From: Qipengyuania gelatinilytica
GTDB lineage: Bacteria > Pseudomonadota > Alphaproteobacteria > Sphingomonadales > Sphingomonadaceae
Assembly: GCF_019711315.1 (NCBI RefSeq)
Contig: NZ_CP081294.1
Location: 434,001 to 498,000, forward strand
DNA length: 64,000 nucleotides
Reading direction: 5' to 3'
Made by a program: the position numbers and the translations under genes. The notes beneath the pieces are model-generated. The model did no database searches and was not told the origin of the DNA. It saw only the letters and a program-made list of their open reading frames with translations. Shown in pieces: positions 1 to 9,182 of this stretch (the first letter of the stretch is position 1; every line of letters begins with the position of its first letter).

Positions 1-1382
1 GGCGAAGACGGCTGGCGCGGCACCTGCGCGGTATCGACCATCGAGACATTGTTCGACGTCGCACCGGCGGTGGCGTTGAGTTCGTTATAGCGCGTCAGCA
101 GCGTGTTATAGAGCGCACGATCGGTCTCGGCCACACGCTTGAGCACGTTGTACTGGACGCCGCGATCCTGCTCGTCGAGCGCCGCATCGCGAACCTGCGC
201 AACCTGCGCCTGAATTTCGTTCTCACGGTCACGGACGGCCTCATACCCTAGTCGGATCGAATTCTTGATCGAGTTGCCGACCTGGTCGAGTTGCTGCTCG
301 ATCCGGTCCACCTGCGCCTGCAGCGCCTGCACATTGGGGTGATCGTCGAGATGGCGGGTGCGTTCGTCGGCCAGACGGGCTTCCGCCAGCGAAAGCTCGC
401 GAACGAGGCTGCTGTAAGCCGGGTTCTGCAGGACCTGCGGGATCGAGGAAATCGGCTGGTTGGCGACATTCTGCCACACGTTCTCAGCGGCGATACGCTC
501 TGCCGTGGCGAGGCTGGCTGCCTCATTCAGCTGCTGCAGCGTATCGTTGGTAACCGAAAGCGTGGTTTCCTGGTCAGCGTTCTGCCCCTGCCCCGTTACA
601 CGGATCAGGCCGGCAGCGCGCGAGAAGGTGTTGAGGTCCTTCTCGCTCTGTTCGAGCTTCTGGCGCGCATCTTCCAGCTGCTGGGCGAGGAATTCACGCG
701 CATAGGCGGAACTGTCGAACTTGCGCGCGAGATTGCTCTCTATGAAGTTCTGCGCGATCGAATTGGACATTTCCGCGGCAATGCGGGGATTGCCGCTGGT
801 GAAGCCGATCGAAACGAGGCGGCTGTCGACGGGCAGCGTTACCCAGAGGCCGTCCATCACCATGGCGATCGCCGTGTCGCGGCGATAGCGCGCTAGGCCT
901 TCGGGGCCGGAGTAACCGGTGCCCTCGAGCGTATCGAGCTGGGGCATTTCGACGCCCTGTGCCTCGTAGAATTCTTCGCGTTCCGACAGGTCTTCGGATT
1001 CCACCACGCGTTCGGCGAGGCTGCGGCTCTCGATCACGTCGACCTGCGTCTGCAGGAAGCGCTCGGTCTCCTGATACGGCGTGACGGCCTGTGTTTCGGA
1101 GTCCTCGATAATCGAATCTGCTTTCTGCTCGATCAGGACCTGCGAAATCGCCTGGTATTGGGGCCGCATCAGCAGGGTCACGAGCACGCCGAGGCCGACC
1201 GCGATGATGAGGATTGCAGCAATCGGCAGCAAGTTGCGCCGGATGGCCGCCCACACGCGCCGCAGGTCGATGTCCATGAAGGCATCGCCATCGGTCGCCG
1301 TCTCAGCGGGATAGCGTCCAGGTTTTACGCCTTCGAACTGCGAAGCGTCCTGCGCACCGGATGCCGGGTAAGTGCTAGCCAA
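1..1382 (-). CDS. Wzz/GumC-type polysaccharide chain-length determinant, partial
   Basis: This is an inner-membrane polysaccharide co-polymerase that would set chain length and link polymerisation to export. The reading frame is open to the window edge, so the C-terminus is missing. The Wzz domain starts at MDIDLRRVWAAIRRN, followed at once by a hydrophobic segment (NLLPIAAILIIAVGLGVLVTLL), then a long periplasmic region rich in Glu, Gln and Arg with coiled-coil character (ARQKLEQSERDLNTF and RIEQQLDQVGNSIK). The first in-frame start after the upstream stop is a TTG at 1382, 4 bases past the export gene's stop and behind an AAGG; an ATG at 1276 begins right at the Wzz domain. I prefer TTG because of the tight coupling, but the choice is uncertain. 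Whether a C-terminal tyrosine kinase follows cannot be seen. Confidence 0.85.
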   Translation of the reverse strand, partial: MASTYPASGAQDASQFEGVKPGRYPAETATDGDAFMDIDLRRVWAAIRRNLLPIAAILIIAVGLGVLVTLLMRPQYQAISQVLIEQKADSIIEDSETQAVTPYQETERFLQTQVDVIESRSLAERVVESEDLSEREEFYEAQGVEMPQLDTLEGTGYSGPEGLARYRRDTAIAMVMDGLWVTLPVDSRLVSIGFTSGNPRIAAEMSNSIAQNFIESNLARKFDSSAYAREFLAQQLEDARQKLEQSEKDLNTFSRAAGLIRVTGQGQNADQETTLSVTNDTLQQLNEAASLATAERIAAENVWQNVANQPISSIPQVLQNPAYSSLVRELSLAEARLADERTRHLDDHPNVQALQAQVDRIEQQLDQVGNSIKNSIRLGYEAVRDRENEIQAQVAQVRDAALDEQDRGVQYNVLKRVAETDRALYNTLLTRYNELNATAGATSNNVSMVDTAQVPRQPSS

Positions 1383-1385
1383 TGG

Positions 1386-2075
1386 TTAGAACCTTGTGAA
1401 AAGATTGAGGATCGGCGCTGCGCGCAGGAAGTCCTGATAGGCTCCGCGGACTGCCGAGTAGCCGACGACGATACGGTCGCCGCCAAGAATTTCGGGATCG
1501 GGCGCACGGCCTTCGCGGATCTGCTTCAGGTTGAAAACCGCACCATAGCGTTCGCCGTCGATTTCACGGAAAACGATGACTTCATCGTCCACAGCCGTGA
1601 ACTGGAGACCCTGCGCACGCGCGATGGCCTCGAGAAGCGAGGACGTACCGGCGATCTCGTAGACACCCGGCGAATTGACCATGCCATCGACGGTGACACG
1701 CTGAGCGGCGGAGCTGACGACGCCCACCACGACCTGCGGGTTGCGGATGTAACGGCTACCGAGGCCTGCTTCGAGCTCTCGGCTGAGTTCGATCGGGGTC
1801 TTGCCCTCGGCCGCCACTTCGCCAACGAAGGGATAGTTGAACGTCCCTGCCGAATTGACCGAGATTTCGTCGAAGGTCAGCTCGGGTTCCTGGAAAACGC
1901 GGATCGAGAGGGTGTCGAGCACGCCGATGCGATATTCGACGAGACCGTTTTCCTCCGATGCCGGCGGCACGATCCGATAGGCCTCATCACCCTTCGGCAG
2001 ATTGGCCGACGGGCTGAAGCATCCGGATAGCAAAAGGCAGGCAGGGAGCAGAAGCCCCGCGAATTTCTTAGACAA
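1386..2075 (-). CDS. Polysaccharide export outer-membrane lipoprotein (Wza family)
   Basis: The product would form the outer-membrane channel for exopolysaccharide. A lipoprotein signal is visible (SKKFAGLLLPACLLLSGC, lipobox LLSGC). It is followed by a Poly_export domain (YRIGVLDTLSIRVFQEPELT) and a SLBB-like beta-grasp repeat (VTVDGMVNSPGVYEIAG). Length is about 229 residues, normal for the short form. The start chosen is TTG at 2075, 6 bases after the stop of the upstream polymerase gene with a GAGGG stretch in front; it places the signal peptide at the N-terminus. A longer frame to 2255 would overlap the polymerase gene and lacks a signal sequence. It is translationally close to the Wzz gene downstream, so the two probably act as one export complex. 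Confidence 0.88.
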   Translation of the reverse strand: MSKKFAGLLLPACLLLSGCFSPSANLPKGDEAYRIVPPASEENGLVEYRIGVLDTLSIRVFQEPELTFDEISVNSAGTFNYPFVGEVAAEGKTPIELSRELEAGLGSRYIRNPQVVVGVVSSAAQRVTVDGMVNSPGVYEIAGTSSLLEAIARAQGLQFTAVDDEVIVFREIDGERYGAVFNLKQIREGRAPDPEILGGDRIVVGYSAVRGAYQDFLRAAPILNLFTRF

Positions 2076-2080
2076 TGACC

Positions 2081-3427
2081 CTAGTCCCTCTTTGTCGACA
2101 ATGGGGCCGATAGCAGAGCGACAAGCAATCCTGCAACGCATAAGAGCGCCATATTCCGCAACGGCAAATCGAGTAGCGCCTGGAGCGCTATGCAGGCACT
2201 CGCCATTGCCGCAGCCAGCGTGACCGGGGCATGAACCGAACGCAGTCCGCGCCATGTTGCGAACAAGAGGTAAAGCCCCCAGCCAATCACCAGCAAGCCA
2301 CCGACAATGCCCGCCTCGAGCACGATTTCGAGATATTCGTTATGCGCCCTGCCTGCGCGGCCGGTCACCAGCGTCTCGAGCGATTCCTCGACCTGGAAAA
2401 CCTCGTCGAAGGTGCCCATGCCGCTGCCGACGGGCCAGTAACGATCGATGCCATTGGCAGTGTCTTCCCAGATATCGGGGCGCGAATCCTCAAGGTCGCC
2501 ATAACGCTCCCACGTCGCGCCGAGACGGTCGTTGGTCGCGACGAGGGCGCCGACCGCGGCAATGCCAAGCACGCCGGCACCGATAATCGTCCAGCGCTTG
2601 CGCGCTTCCACCTTCGCCAGCTCCTTCAGGATGAGCCAGCCGATCCAGGCCAGCGGGAGGAGCAGAAGCGCCGTGGAAGACCGCGAGTTGGTCAGCACGA
2701 CCCCGATGACAAGGAGCATGGCGACAAAGGCCATCGCGGCGGACTGGGTCGCCCTGCGCGGCTTGTCGGCGTAAAAACCAACCATCGCGCAAAGCCCGAT
2801 GACCATCAGGAGGCCGCTGCTGTTGTGGTTGGCAAAGAAGCCGTAGAACCGGCCATCCGAGCGGCTGCCGTAAAGGATGAGCGCATCGGAAGAGGTCGCA
2901 AACTGCAGTGCGCCGAACAGGAAGTTCGCCAAGGCCAGGCCGACCAGTAGCAGCAGGATGTGGCGACCTTGCGCCAGCTTCCTGCCGAAGACGGCGGTAA
3001 GGACGGCAAGCGGCCCAATCAGAGCCAGCACTGCCGTAAGTGTGCGGGCGCGATCGAGCGTGATCGGGAACCAGTCATCCCCGGCACCGACGAGTTCGCG
3101 GCTTTCCACCGCCATGTCGCGGCCAGGGAGCGACTGCCACAGGCCCGCAGGCAGCGGCAGCAACTGGATGAGCGGCAAGGCCAGCGTGAGCCCGACAAGT
3201 ATCAGCAGGGTCTTGGGCGCCGTCGCTACGAAATGCCGCAACGCTCCGGGCGTGAACAACAGGATGCCAAGCGCCACGAGCTGTACGAGGAGGTTGGTAA
3301 GGCCGCGACCGACACCTCCTCCACCGAACATCAGGGAGATCGCCATCAGGGCGATCAGTGACCATCCGATCATCCGCGTCCATTCGATGGGCGAGACCGG
3401 CTTTTGTGATCGGTTACGTGAGAGCAT
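2081..3427 (-). CDS. O-antigen ligase/polymerase-like membrane protein (Wzy/WaaL superfamily)
   Basis: This is a multispanning inner-membrane protein of 448 residues with about ten or more hydrophobic segments. The Wzy_C-type region includes the periplasmic loop motif GRFYGFFANHNSSG and a later GRAHNEYLEIVLEAGIVGG, in which the His-Asn-Glu stretch is typical of O-antigen ligase family proteins. By family and context it would polymerise or transfer lipid-linked polysaccharide repeat units in the periplasm. It sits between the sugar phosphotransferase and the export lipoprotein and overlaps neither. A strong hairpin terminator lies only about 30 bases upstream of its start, so the gene may depend on readthrough or its own promoter. 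Ligase and polymerase cannot be told apart from sequence alone. Confidence 0.85.
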   Translation of the reverse strand: MLSRNRSQKPVSPIEWTRMIGWSLIALMAISLMFGGGGVGRGLTNLLVQLVALGILLFTPGALRHFVATAPKTLLILVGLTLALPLIQLLPLPAGLWQSLPGRDMAVESRELVGAGDDWFPITLDRARTLTAVLALIGPLAVLTAVFGRKLAQGRHILLLLVGLALANFLFGALQFATSSDALILYGSRSDGRFYGFFANHNSSGLLMVIGLCAMVGFYADKPRRATQSAAMAFVAMLLVIGVVLTNSRSSTALLLLPLAWIGWLILKELAKVEARKRWTIIGAGVLGIAAVGALVATNDRLGATWERYGDLEDSRPDIWEDTANGIDRYWPVGSGMGTFDEVFQVEESLETLVTGRAGRAHNEYLEIVLEAGIVGGLLVIGWGLYLLFATWRGLRSVHAPVTLAAAMASACIALQALLDLPLRNMALLCVAGLLVALLSAPLSTKRD

Positions 3428-3454
3428 GGATGTTCCCGCAGGGTAGCAGACATG

Positions 3455-3487
3455 AAAAACCCCGCCGACCCGAAAAGGCCGGCGGGG
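3455..3487 (-). terminator. Rho-independent terminator after the 93-aa protein gene
   Basis: Read on the minus strand, an 8-bp GC stem (CCCCGCCG at 3460-3467 with CGGCGGGG at 3480-3487, extended by one mismatch and CC/GG) is followed by five T residues (3459-3455). It lies 23 bases past the small gene's stop and immediately before the polymerase gene. Confidence 0.85.
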
Positions 3488-3509
3488 TCAAAACTCTTAA
3501 AGAGCGGAC

Positions 3510-3791
3510 TTAGAGAGCCGAACCCGGGGTACGGTCGTCATCGTCGTCACCAGTTGCAGCGATGATACCGATGATCACTGCGATAGCTGCGACGATAGCG
3601 ATGATGGTGGCGCCGCCACCAGCTTCGCTAACTTCGTCAGCCGACTGGGCCGAACGGCTTACGGTCGACATCTTGACGGGCTGAACCGAAACGGTTCCGG
3701 CGTCGGCGGCACGGGTGCCGGCCTGAGCTGCAACCGGAACAACCGCCATTGCGACTGCACCGAGGCCCGAGAGAAGGCGGCTGGTCTTCAT
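3510..3791 (-). CDS. Small secreted or membrane-anchored protein of unknown function in the EPS cluster
   Basis: The 93-residue product has a signal peptide (MKTSRLLSGLGAVAMAVVPVAAQA), a polar middle, one strongly hydrophobic segment (ATIIAIVAAIAVIIGIIAA) and an acidic tail with five consecutive Asp residues (GDDDDDRTP). The start has a good ribosome site (AGGAGA, 8 bases upstream). A strong terminator follows and an AT-rich 180-bp leader precedes, so it is probably an abundant, separately transcribed unit inside the polysaccharide cluster. I do not recognise a family with a known role. Similar short proteins with a signal peptide, a glycine/alanine membrane helix and an acidic end occur near exopolysaccharide genes, but any structural role is a guess. 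Confidence 0.75.
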   Translation of the reverse strand: MKTSRLLSGLGAVAMAVVPVAAQAGTRAADAGTVSVQPVKMSTVSRSAQSADEVSEAGGGATIIAIVAAIAVIIGIIAATGDDDDDRTPGSAL

Positions 3792-3975
3792 AAGGTAGTC
3801 TCCTAGTGTTCTTCTTACGAGAATTCGATCTGTGGGCTAGCAACGTATCCCACTAAGTGCAACCGGTTAAATCGCCGTAAAGTGCAAAACTTCGCACCCG
3901 CACAATCCACCAATATGCGCCTCTCGTGAAGGTTCCGAGAAAAAAGCAAATTATTATTATTGTGGGATTTTCGCC

Positions 3976-5433
3976 TCAGTATGCGTTTGGATGCACGAGA
4001 ACGCGGGCTGTTGCCAACATGATACGCAAGTCACCTAAAGGGGACCAGTCCCTGATGTATTCGAGATCGGCCTGAAGTCGATCGGTCAAATGACTTTCGG
4101 TTTCCGTTGCCCCGCGATGGCCGCGTATTTGGGCCAGGCCGGTCAAACCGGGTTTAAGCGAATGCCGCTGCCAGTAGTCGCTGTCGATTTCCCAGAACAG
4201 CTTTTCATTGGCGAGTGAGCCGAGGGCATGCGGTCGGGGCCCGACAAGGCTCATCTCCGAGCGCAGCACATTGATCAGCTGTGGCAGTTCGTCGAGGCTG
4301 GTGCGGCGAATGAACTTGCCGATGCGCGTGACGCGGTCATCCTCGCGCGACGTGGAGCGCGCACCTTCGGCATCCAGCTTGGCGACCTTCATCGAGCGGA
4401 ACTTGAGCATGTCGAACATGCAATTGCCCTGCCCCATGCGCGGCTGGACAAAGAATACGGGCCCGCCATCTTCCAGTTTGATCAGCAGCGCGACGATGAG
4501 CATCAGCGGACCGAGCAGGACCAGCGCCGGTATGGTGAAGGCGAGATCGATAACGCGCTTGGTCAGCCGCGCTCTCAATCCGAGCGGACCGGCCGACACC
4601 ACAAGGAACGACCAGCCGCCTTCGCGTTCGAGCGCGATCGCACCCAGCTCCTGCAGGCTTTCCGAGAGGACTTCGCCGTGGACACCGGCCGCCCGCATGA
4701 TTTTTGCCCAGAATACCCGGCGCTCGACCGGGCAACTCACGATTACGCGGTCCATGTTGCGCATGGTTCGGCCCAGGAGGTCGAGCGCGGCCGGATCGGT
4801 CTGTGCCTTTTCGACCATGGCCGCATCGGCGGTCACCCGGTCGGTCCCCTTGAGAACCACTTCCGGTCCGCCATCCTCGATGACGAGCACATTGCTGACC
4901 CGCCCGCCATAGTTCTTGCGGATGTAGAAGCTCAACAGGACACGCAAGCCTGCCATGACAGCGAAGGACAGGATGATCGCAAGCGAATAGGTCACTCGGG
5001 CGAAATCGCCGCCCGAGCGCACGTAGAAGGTCATCACGAGGAACAGCATGGCCGACAGGACAAGCGAAATCGCCAGCCTGCCGAGCGCATAGCGCCAGTC
5101 TTCCAGCGCGCGGATCGAATAGACACGGTTGTAGATCGCGATGACCAGGAAGATCGGCAGGGTGAACTGCATGACCTGGATTGCGCGGGCAGACGGAATA
5201 TCGCCGACGTAGATCGCACCGGCGACCCAGAAGCTGACGAACAGGATCCCCGTGTCCAAAAGGAAGAGCAGCGCGTACATCTGGACGCGCTGGTGCTCCA
5301 TCGAAGGACGCAGGTTGTTTTCGAGATATTGTTCTAGCGACATTCTCAATTGCGCTCTCAAGGAGAGGAGCTGCGACCCATCTATGAAGAAACGTCCGAC
5401 CGTCGGCTCATCCGACGGCATCTGAGGCCGCAT
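3976..5433 (-). CDS. Exopolysaccharide polyprenyl glycosylphosphotransferase (initiating sugar transferase)
   Basis: The enzyme would start repeat-unit assembly by moving a sugar 1-phosphate onto undecaprenyl phosphate at the inner membrane. The N-terminal half has several transmembrane segments (YALLFLLDTGILFVSFWVAG and three more) and a CoA-binding-like soluble part. The C-terminal PF02397 domain shows the membrane re-entrant helix KRVIDLAFTIPALVLLGPLM and the signatures PVFFVQPRMGQGNCMFDMLKF, RTSLDELPQLINVL and MSLVGPRPHA. Length (485 residues) fits the family. The ATG at 5433 is used; an internal ATG at 5343 (MSLEQYLENN) is possible because the first 30 residues are poorly hydrophobic. 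It is the first gene of the leftward polysaccharide cluster, with the divergent icd promoter in the 158-bp gap upstream. Confidence 0.9.
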   Translation of the reverse strand: MRPQMPSDEPTVGRFFIDGSQLLSLRAQLRMSLEQYLENNLRPSMEHQRVQMYALLFLLDTGILFVSFWVAGAIYVGDIPSARAIQVMQFTLPIFLVIAIYNRVYSIRALEDWRYALGRLAISLVLSAMLFLVMTFYVRSGGDFARVTYSLAIILSFAVMAGLRVLLSFYIRKNYGGRVSNVLVIEDGGPEVVLKGTDRVTADAAMVEKAQTDPAALDLLGRTMRNMDRVIVSCPVERRVFWAKIMRAAGVHGEVLSESLQELGAIALEREGGWSFLVVSAGPLGLRARLTKRVIDLAFTIPALVLLGPLMLIVALLIKLEDGGPVFFVQPRMGQGNCMFDMLKFRSMKVAKLDAEGARSTSREDDRVTRIGKFIRRTSLDELPQLINVLRSEMSLVGPRPHALGSLANEKLFWEIDSDYWQRHSLKPGLTGLAQIRGHRGATETESHLTDRLQADLEYIRDWSPLGDLRIMLATARVLVHPNAY

Positions 5434-5591
5434 AGTCGAGCCGGTGCTCGCTTGGCAATATCGACCGAGCGTCCGCGCATCCGAAATTATTCGGGATTCG
5501 GTGCCGGATCAGGCCGTCGCAACCCTCGCCTTGCTCTCATCCGCCTGTCTGCTAAAGCGCCCCCAACTCCATTCGAACTGACAGGAAACAA

Positions 5592-6812
5592 ATGGCCAAG
5601 ATCAAGGTAGCCAACCCGGTCGTCGAACTCGACGGCGACGAAATGACGAAGATCATCTGGAAGTGGATCCGCGAACGTCTGATCCTTCCTTACCTCGACG
5701 TCGATCTCAAATATTATGACCTCTCGATCGAGAAGCGCGACGAGACCGATGACCAGATCACGGTCGACGCGGCCAACGCGATCAAGGAACACGGCGTCGG
5801 CGTGAAATGCGCCACCATCACGCCCGACGAAGCGCGCGTCGAGGAATTCAGCCTCAAGAAAATGTGGCGCTCGCCCAACGGCACGATCCGCAACATCCTT
5901 GGCGGCGTGGTCTTCCGCGAGCCGATCGTGATCGACAACGTGCCGCGTCTCGTGCCCGGCTGGACCGACCCCATCGTGGTTGGCCGTCACGCTTTCGGTG
6001 ACCAGTACCGCGCCACCGACACGCTGATCCCGGGCGCGGGCAAGCTGCGCCTCGTTTTCGAAGGCGAGAACGGCGAGAACATCGATCTCGACGTCTTCGA
6101 ATTCCAGAGCCCCGGCGTCGCCATGGCGATGTACAACCTCGACGACAGCATCCGCGACTTCGCGCGCGCCAGCTTCGCTTACGGCCTCGACCGCAAGTGG
6201 CCGGTGTACCTGTCGACCAAGAACACCATCCTCAAGAAGTACGATGGCCGCTTCAAGGACCTGTTCCAGGAAGTGTTCGACGCCGAATACAAGGCCGAGT
6301 TCGAGAAGCACGGCCTCACCTACGAACACCGCCTGATCGACGACATGGTCGCAGCAGCGCTCAAGTGGAACGGCAAGTTCGTCTGGGCCTGCAAGAACTA
6401 CGACGGCGACGTGCAGTCGGACATCGTTGCGCAGGGCTTCGGCTCGCTTGGCCTGATGACCTCGGTCCTGATGACGCCCGATGGCAAGACCGTCGAAGCG
6501 GAAGCAGCGCACGGCACCGTCACCCGCCACTATCGCCAGCACGAGCAGGGCAAGGCAACCTCGACCAACCCGATCGCCAGCATCTTCGCCTGGACGCGCG
6601 GCCTCATGTATCGCGGCAAGTTCGACGGCACGCCCGATGTCGTGAAGTTCGCCGAGACGCTCGAGCAGGTCTGCATCAAGACAGTCGAAAGCGGCAAGAT
6701 GACCAAGGACCTCGCGCTGCTGATCGGTCCGGACCAGAGCTGGATGACCACCGAACAGTTCTTCGAAGCCATCGTCGAAGGCCTCGAAGCAGAAATGGCA
6801 AATTGGGGCTGA
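5592..6812 (+). CDS. icd: NADP-dependent isocitrate dehydrogenase
   Basis: This cytosolic TCA-cycle enzyme converts isocitrate to 2-oxoglutarate with CO2 and NADPH. The 406-residue product is the homodimeric eukaryote-like type: the start [21 protein letters not shown], the substrate loop [12 protein letters not shown], and the C-terminal signature [30 protein letters not shown] are all present. Length matches the family. The start has an AGGAAA site 6 bases upstream of the ATG. It is followed after 14 bases by the secreted HExxH protein gene, suggesting cotranscription, though no functional link is evident. Confidence 0.97.
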   Translation: MAKIKVANPVVELDGDEMTKIIWKWIRERLILPYLDVDLKYYDLSIEKRDETDDQITVDAANAIKEHGVGVKCATITPDEARVEEFSLKKMWRSPNGTIRNILGGVVFREPIVIDNVPRLVPGWTDPIVVGRHAFGDQYRATDTLIPGAGKLRLVFEGENGENIDLDVFEFQSPGVAMAMYNLDDSIRDFARASFAYGLDRKWPVYLSTKNTILKKYDGRFKDLFQEVFDAEYKAEFEKHGLTYEHRLIDDMVAAALKWNGKFVWACKNYDGDVQSDIVAQGFGSLGLMTSVLMTPDGKTVEAEAAHGTVTRHYRQHEQGKATSTNPIASIFAWTRGLMYRGKFDGTPDVVKFAETLEQVCIKTVESGKMTKDLALLIGPDQSWMTTEQFFEAIVEGLEAEMANWG

Positions 6813-6826
6813 AACCTCGTCTGACC

Positions 6827-7474
6827 ATGAAAGGGGCGGCTTCGACTCTGGTCGGGGCCGCCCTCATTATTCTTGCATCGCCGGTTATGGCGCCGCAGCT
6901 GCTGGCCTTCCCCCATTCGGTTGAGACGGAGATCGGCACGATCCATTCGGAGAAACCGCTCGACGCAGCCATGGTGCGAGAGAGTGTGCAATCGGTGCAG
7001 GCCCGTATGTCGACGACACCCCTTGCCTCTACTTCCGAATCCCGGCCAATATTCATCACCGATGGAGGCTGGCGCTGGCATTGGCTGGCGGTCAGTTCCT
7101 CCGGTTCGCTTGCGATCACGCGACCGCTCAACACTGCGGTTGTGGTCAACAAGGCCGATCCCGAGAGCGGCAAAATCGCCTCTATCGGGGGAGAACGCAC
7201 CTTGGGATCGGTACTTGCCCATGAGTTCACCCACGGTTTGATCCGCCGCAGGTTCGGCATCCTGCGTTCGATGGCCTTTCCGCAATGGAAGGTCGAAGGC
7301 TATTGCGACTATGTTGCTGGCGAAAGCACGCTATCGGACGAACAAGCAGCCGCTCTCAAAAGTAGCGGAACCGATAGCCCGGCATTGGTTTACTTTCACG
7401 GCCGCCGCCGCGTCGCTGAAATCCTCGCGCAGAACGGCGGTTCGGTCGACCAATTATTCAACACGGAAGATTGA
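6827..7474 (+). CDS. Secreted HExxH (gluzincin-like) putative metallopeptidase
   Basis: The 215-residue protein has an N-terminal signal sequence (STLVGAALIILASPVMA) and one clear metalloprotease motif, HEFTH at residues 132-136, with Glu157 in KVEGYCDY as a likely third zinc ligand. This spacing resembles small gluzincins rather than metzincins. No other domain is seen, and the substrate is unknown. The ATG at 6827 gives the signal peptide at the very N-terminus; longer frames run into icd. Its stop codon TGA overlaps the ATG of the GNAT-nitrilase gene (ATGA), so the two are translationally coupled. It could also be a non-proteolytic relative, since only the motif supports activity. Confidence 0.75.
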   Translation: MKGAASTLVGAALIILASPVMAPQLLAFPHSVETEIGTIHSEKPLDAAMVRESVQSVQARMSTTPLASTSESRPIFITDGGWRWHWLAVSSSGSLAITRPLNTAVVVNKADPESGKIASIGGERTLGSVLAHEFTHGLIRRRFGILRSMAFPQWKVEGYCDYVAGESTLSDEQAAALKSSGTDSPALVYFHGRRRVAEILAQNGGSVDQLFNTED

Positions 7475-9132
7475 TGCCCAGCAGCACGAACCCAAAGAAG
7501 CGCACTACTCGCCGCAAGGGTAGCGAGAAGTACGGCCAGAAGCGGCTCGACGTGCGCAATGCGATGATCAAGGACATTCCCGGCATCGCGAACCTCGTGC
7601 GCCGGGTTTATGGAGACATGCCCGCCTATACCCACGGCGAGATCCGGGGGCAGATCAACAATTTCAAGGAAGGCTGCTTCGTCGCGCTGCTTGATGACGA
7701 GGTGGTCGGCTATTGCGCTACCATGCAGCTGGCCGAGGCGCTCGCCTTCCAGGACCACGACTGGGACGAGATCACGGGTAACGGCTATGGCAGCCGCCAC
7801 GATCCGACCGGTGACTGGCTCTATGGCTACGAGATGTGCGTCGACCCCAAGGTGCGCGGCGTGCGCATCGGGCGACGGCTGTACGAAGAACGCCGAGCGC
7901 TGGCCGAAGAGAACGACCTGACCGGTATCGTCTTTGCCGGACGCATGCCGAATTATCGCCGCCTGCGCCGCAAAGTCGAAGGGCCGAAGGACTATCTCGA
8001 AAAGGTCGTCGAGGGGAAGCTGCACGACCCTGTGCTGCGCTTCCAGCTGGCGAATGGCTTCGAACCCGAACGGATCATCGAGGGCTACCTGCCCGAGGAC
8101 AAGGCCAGCATGGCCAACGCCGTGATGATGGTCTGGCGCAATCCCTATGTGGAGCGCGACCAACCGGTGAAGAAGCGCATCCCGCGCGGCGTCGAGGCTG
8201 TGCGCGTGGCGACCTGCCAGCTGCAGGCGCGGCAGGTTGCCGACTATGACGAATTCATGCGCCACGTCACATATTTCGTAGATGTTGCAAGCGATTACGA
8301 ATCGGACTTCATAGTCTTTCCCGAACTCTTCACACTCATGTTGCTGAGCTTCGAGGAGAAGGAACTCTCGCCCGTCGAGGCCATCGAGCGCCTGTCCGAA
8401 TATACGCCTCGCCTGCGCGATGACATCTCCGAGATGGCGATGCGCTACAACATCAACATCATCGCTGGCAGCCACCCGACACGGATGGACGATGGCGACA
8501 TCCATAACGTCGCCTATGTCTGCCTACGCGACGGGTCGGTCCATGCGCAGGAGAAGATCCACCCCACGCCGAACGAGCGATACTGGTGGAATATCAAGGG
8601 CGGCGACAAGGTCGAGGTGATCCAGACCGACTGCGGCCCGATCGGCGTGCAGATCTGCTACGACAGCGAGTTCCCCGAGCTCAGCCGCCGCCTCGCCGAC
8701 GAAGGCGCGCGTATCATCTTTGTACCCTTCTGCACCGACAGCCGCCAAGGGTATCTGCGCGTGCGATATTGTGGACAAGCCCGCGCGATCGAGAACCAGT
8801 GTTTCGTCGTCCTGTCGGGCAATGTCGGGAACCTGCCCAATGTCGGCAATATGGACATCCAATATGCGCAAAGCTGCATCCTGACGCCTTGCGACTTCCC
8901 CTTCGCGCGCGACGGGATCGCCGCCGAATCCACCGAAAATGTCGAAACGCTCACCATCAGCGACGTGAATCTTGCCGACCTGCAGTGGGCGCGCGCCGAA
9001 GGCACGGTGCGCAACCTCGCCGACCGGCGCTTCGATCTCTACCGGATCGAATGGGACGAGGACGGCAAACACCCCGGCAAGCCCCGCCCGCGCCGCGAGC
9101 CGCTCGGCCCCACCGGTCCCGGTGGTGGCTAA
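7474..9132 (+). CDS. Bifunctional GNAT acetyltransferase / carbon-nitrogen hydrolase fusion
   Basis: Residues 28-220 form a GNAT domain (DVRNAMIKDIPGIANLVRRV and the acetyl-CoA loop VDPKVRGVRIGRRLYEER). Residues 240-530 form a nitrilase-superfamily hydrolase with the full catalytic triad: Glu284 (FPELFT), Lys361 (EKIHPTP) and Cys395 (GVQICYDSEFPE). The natural substrate of this fused family is not established; amide hydrolysis and acyl transfer on the same metabolite is a reasonable inference. The N-terminus is basic (KKRTTRRKGSEKYGQKR). The start ATG at 7474 overlaps the stop of the upstream metallopeptidase gene. Length (552 residues) fits the fusion family found in many proteobacteria. Confidence 0.92.
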   Translation: MPSSTNPKKRTTRRKGSEKYGQKRLDVRNAMIKDIPGIANLVRRVYGDMPAYTHGEIRGQINNFKEGCFVALLDDEVVGYCATMQLAEALAFQDHDWDEITGNGYGSRHDPTGDWLYGYEMCVDPKVRGVRIGRRLYEERRALAEENDLTGIVFAGRMPNYRRLRRKVEGPKDYLEKVVEGKLHDPVLRFQLANGFEPERIIEGYLPEDKASMANAVMMVWRNPYVERDQPVKKRIPRGVEAVRVATCQLQARQVADYDEFMRHVTYFVDVASDYESDFIVFPELFTLMLLSFEEKELSPVEAIERLSEYTPRLRDDISEMAMRYNINIIAGSHPTRMDDGDIHNVAYVCLRDGSVHAQEKIHPTPNERYWWNIKGGDKVEVIQTDCGPIGVQICYDSEFPELSRRLADEGARIIFVPFCTDSRQGYLRVRYCGQARAIENQCFVVLSGNVGNLPNVGNMDIQYAQSCILTPCDFPFARDGIAAESTENVETLTISDVNLADLQWARAEGTVRNLADRRFDLYRIEWDEDGKHPGKPRPRREPLGPTGPGGG

Positions 9133-9182
9133 TCGCAGTCAAGTCTCGTGACTTAACCGGACCTGCTGGCTAGAGCTTACCC

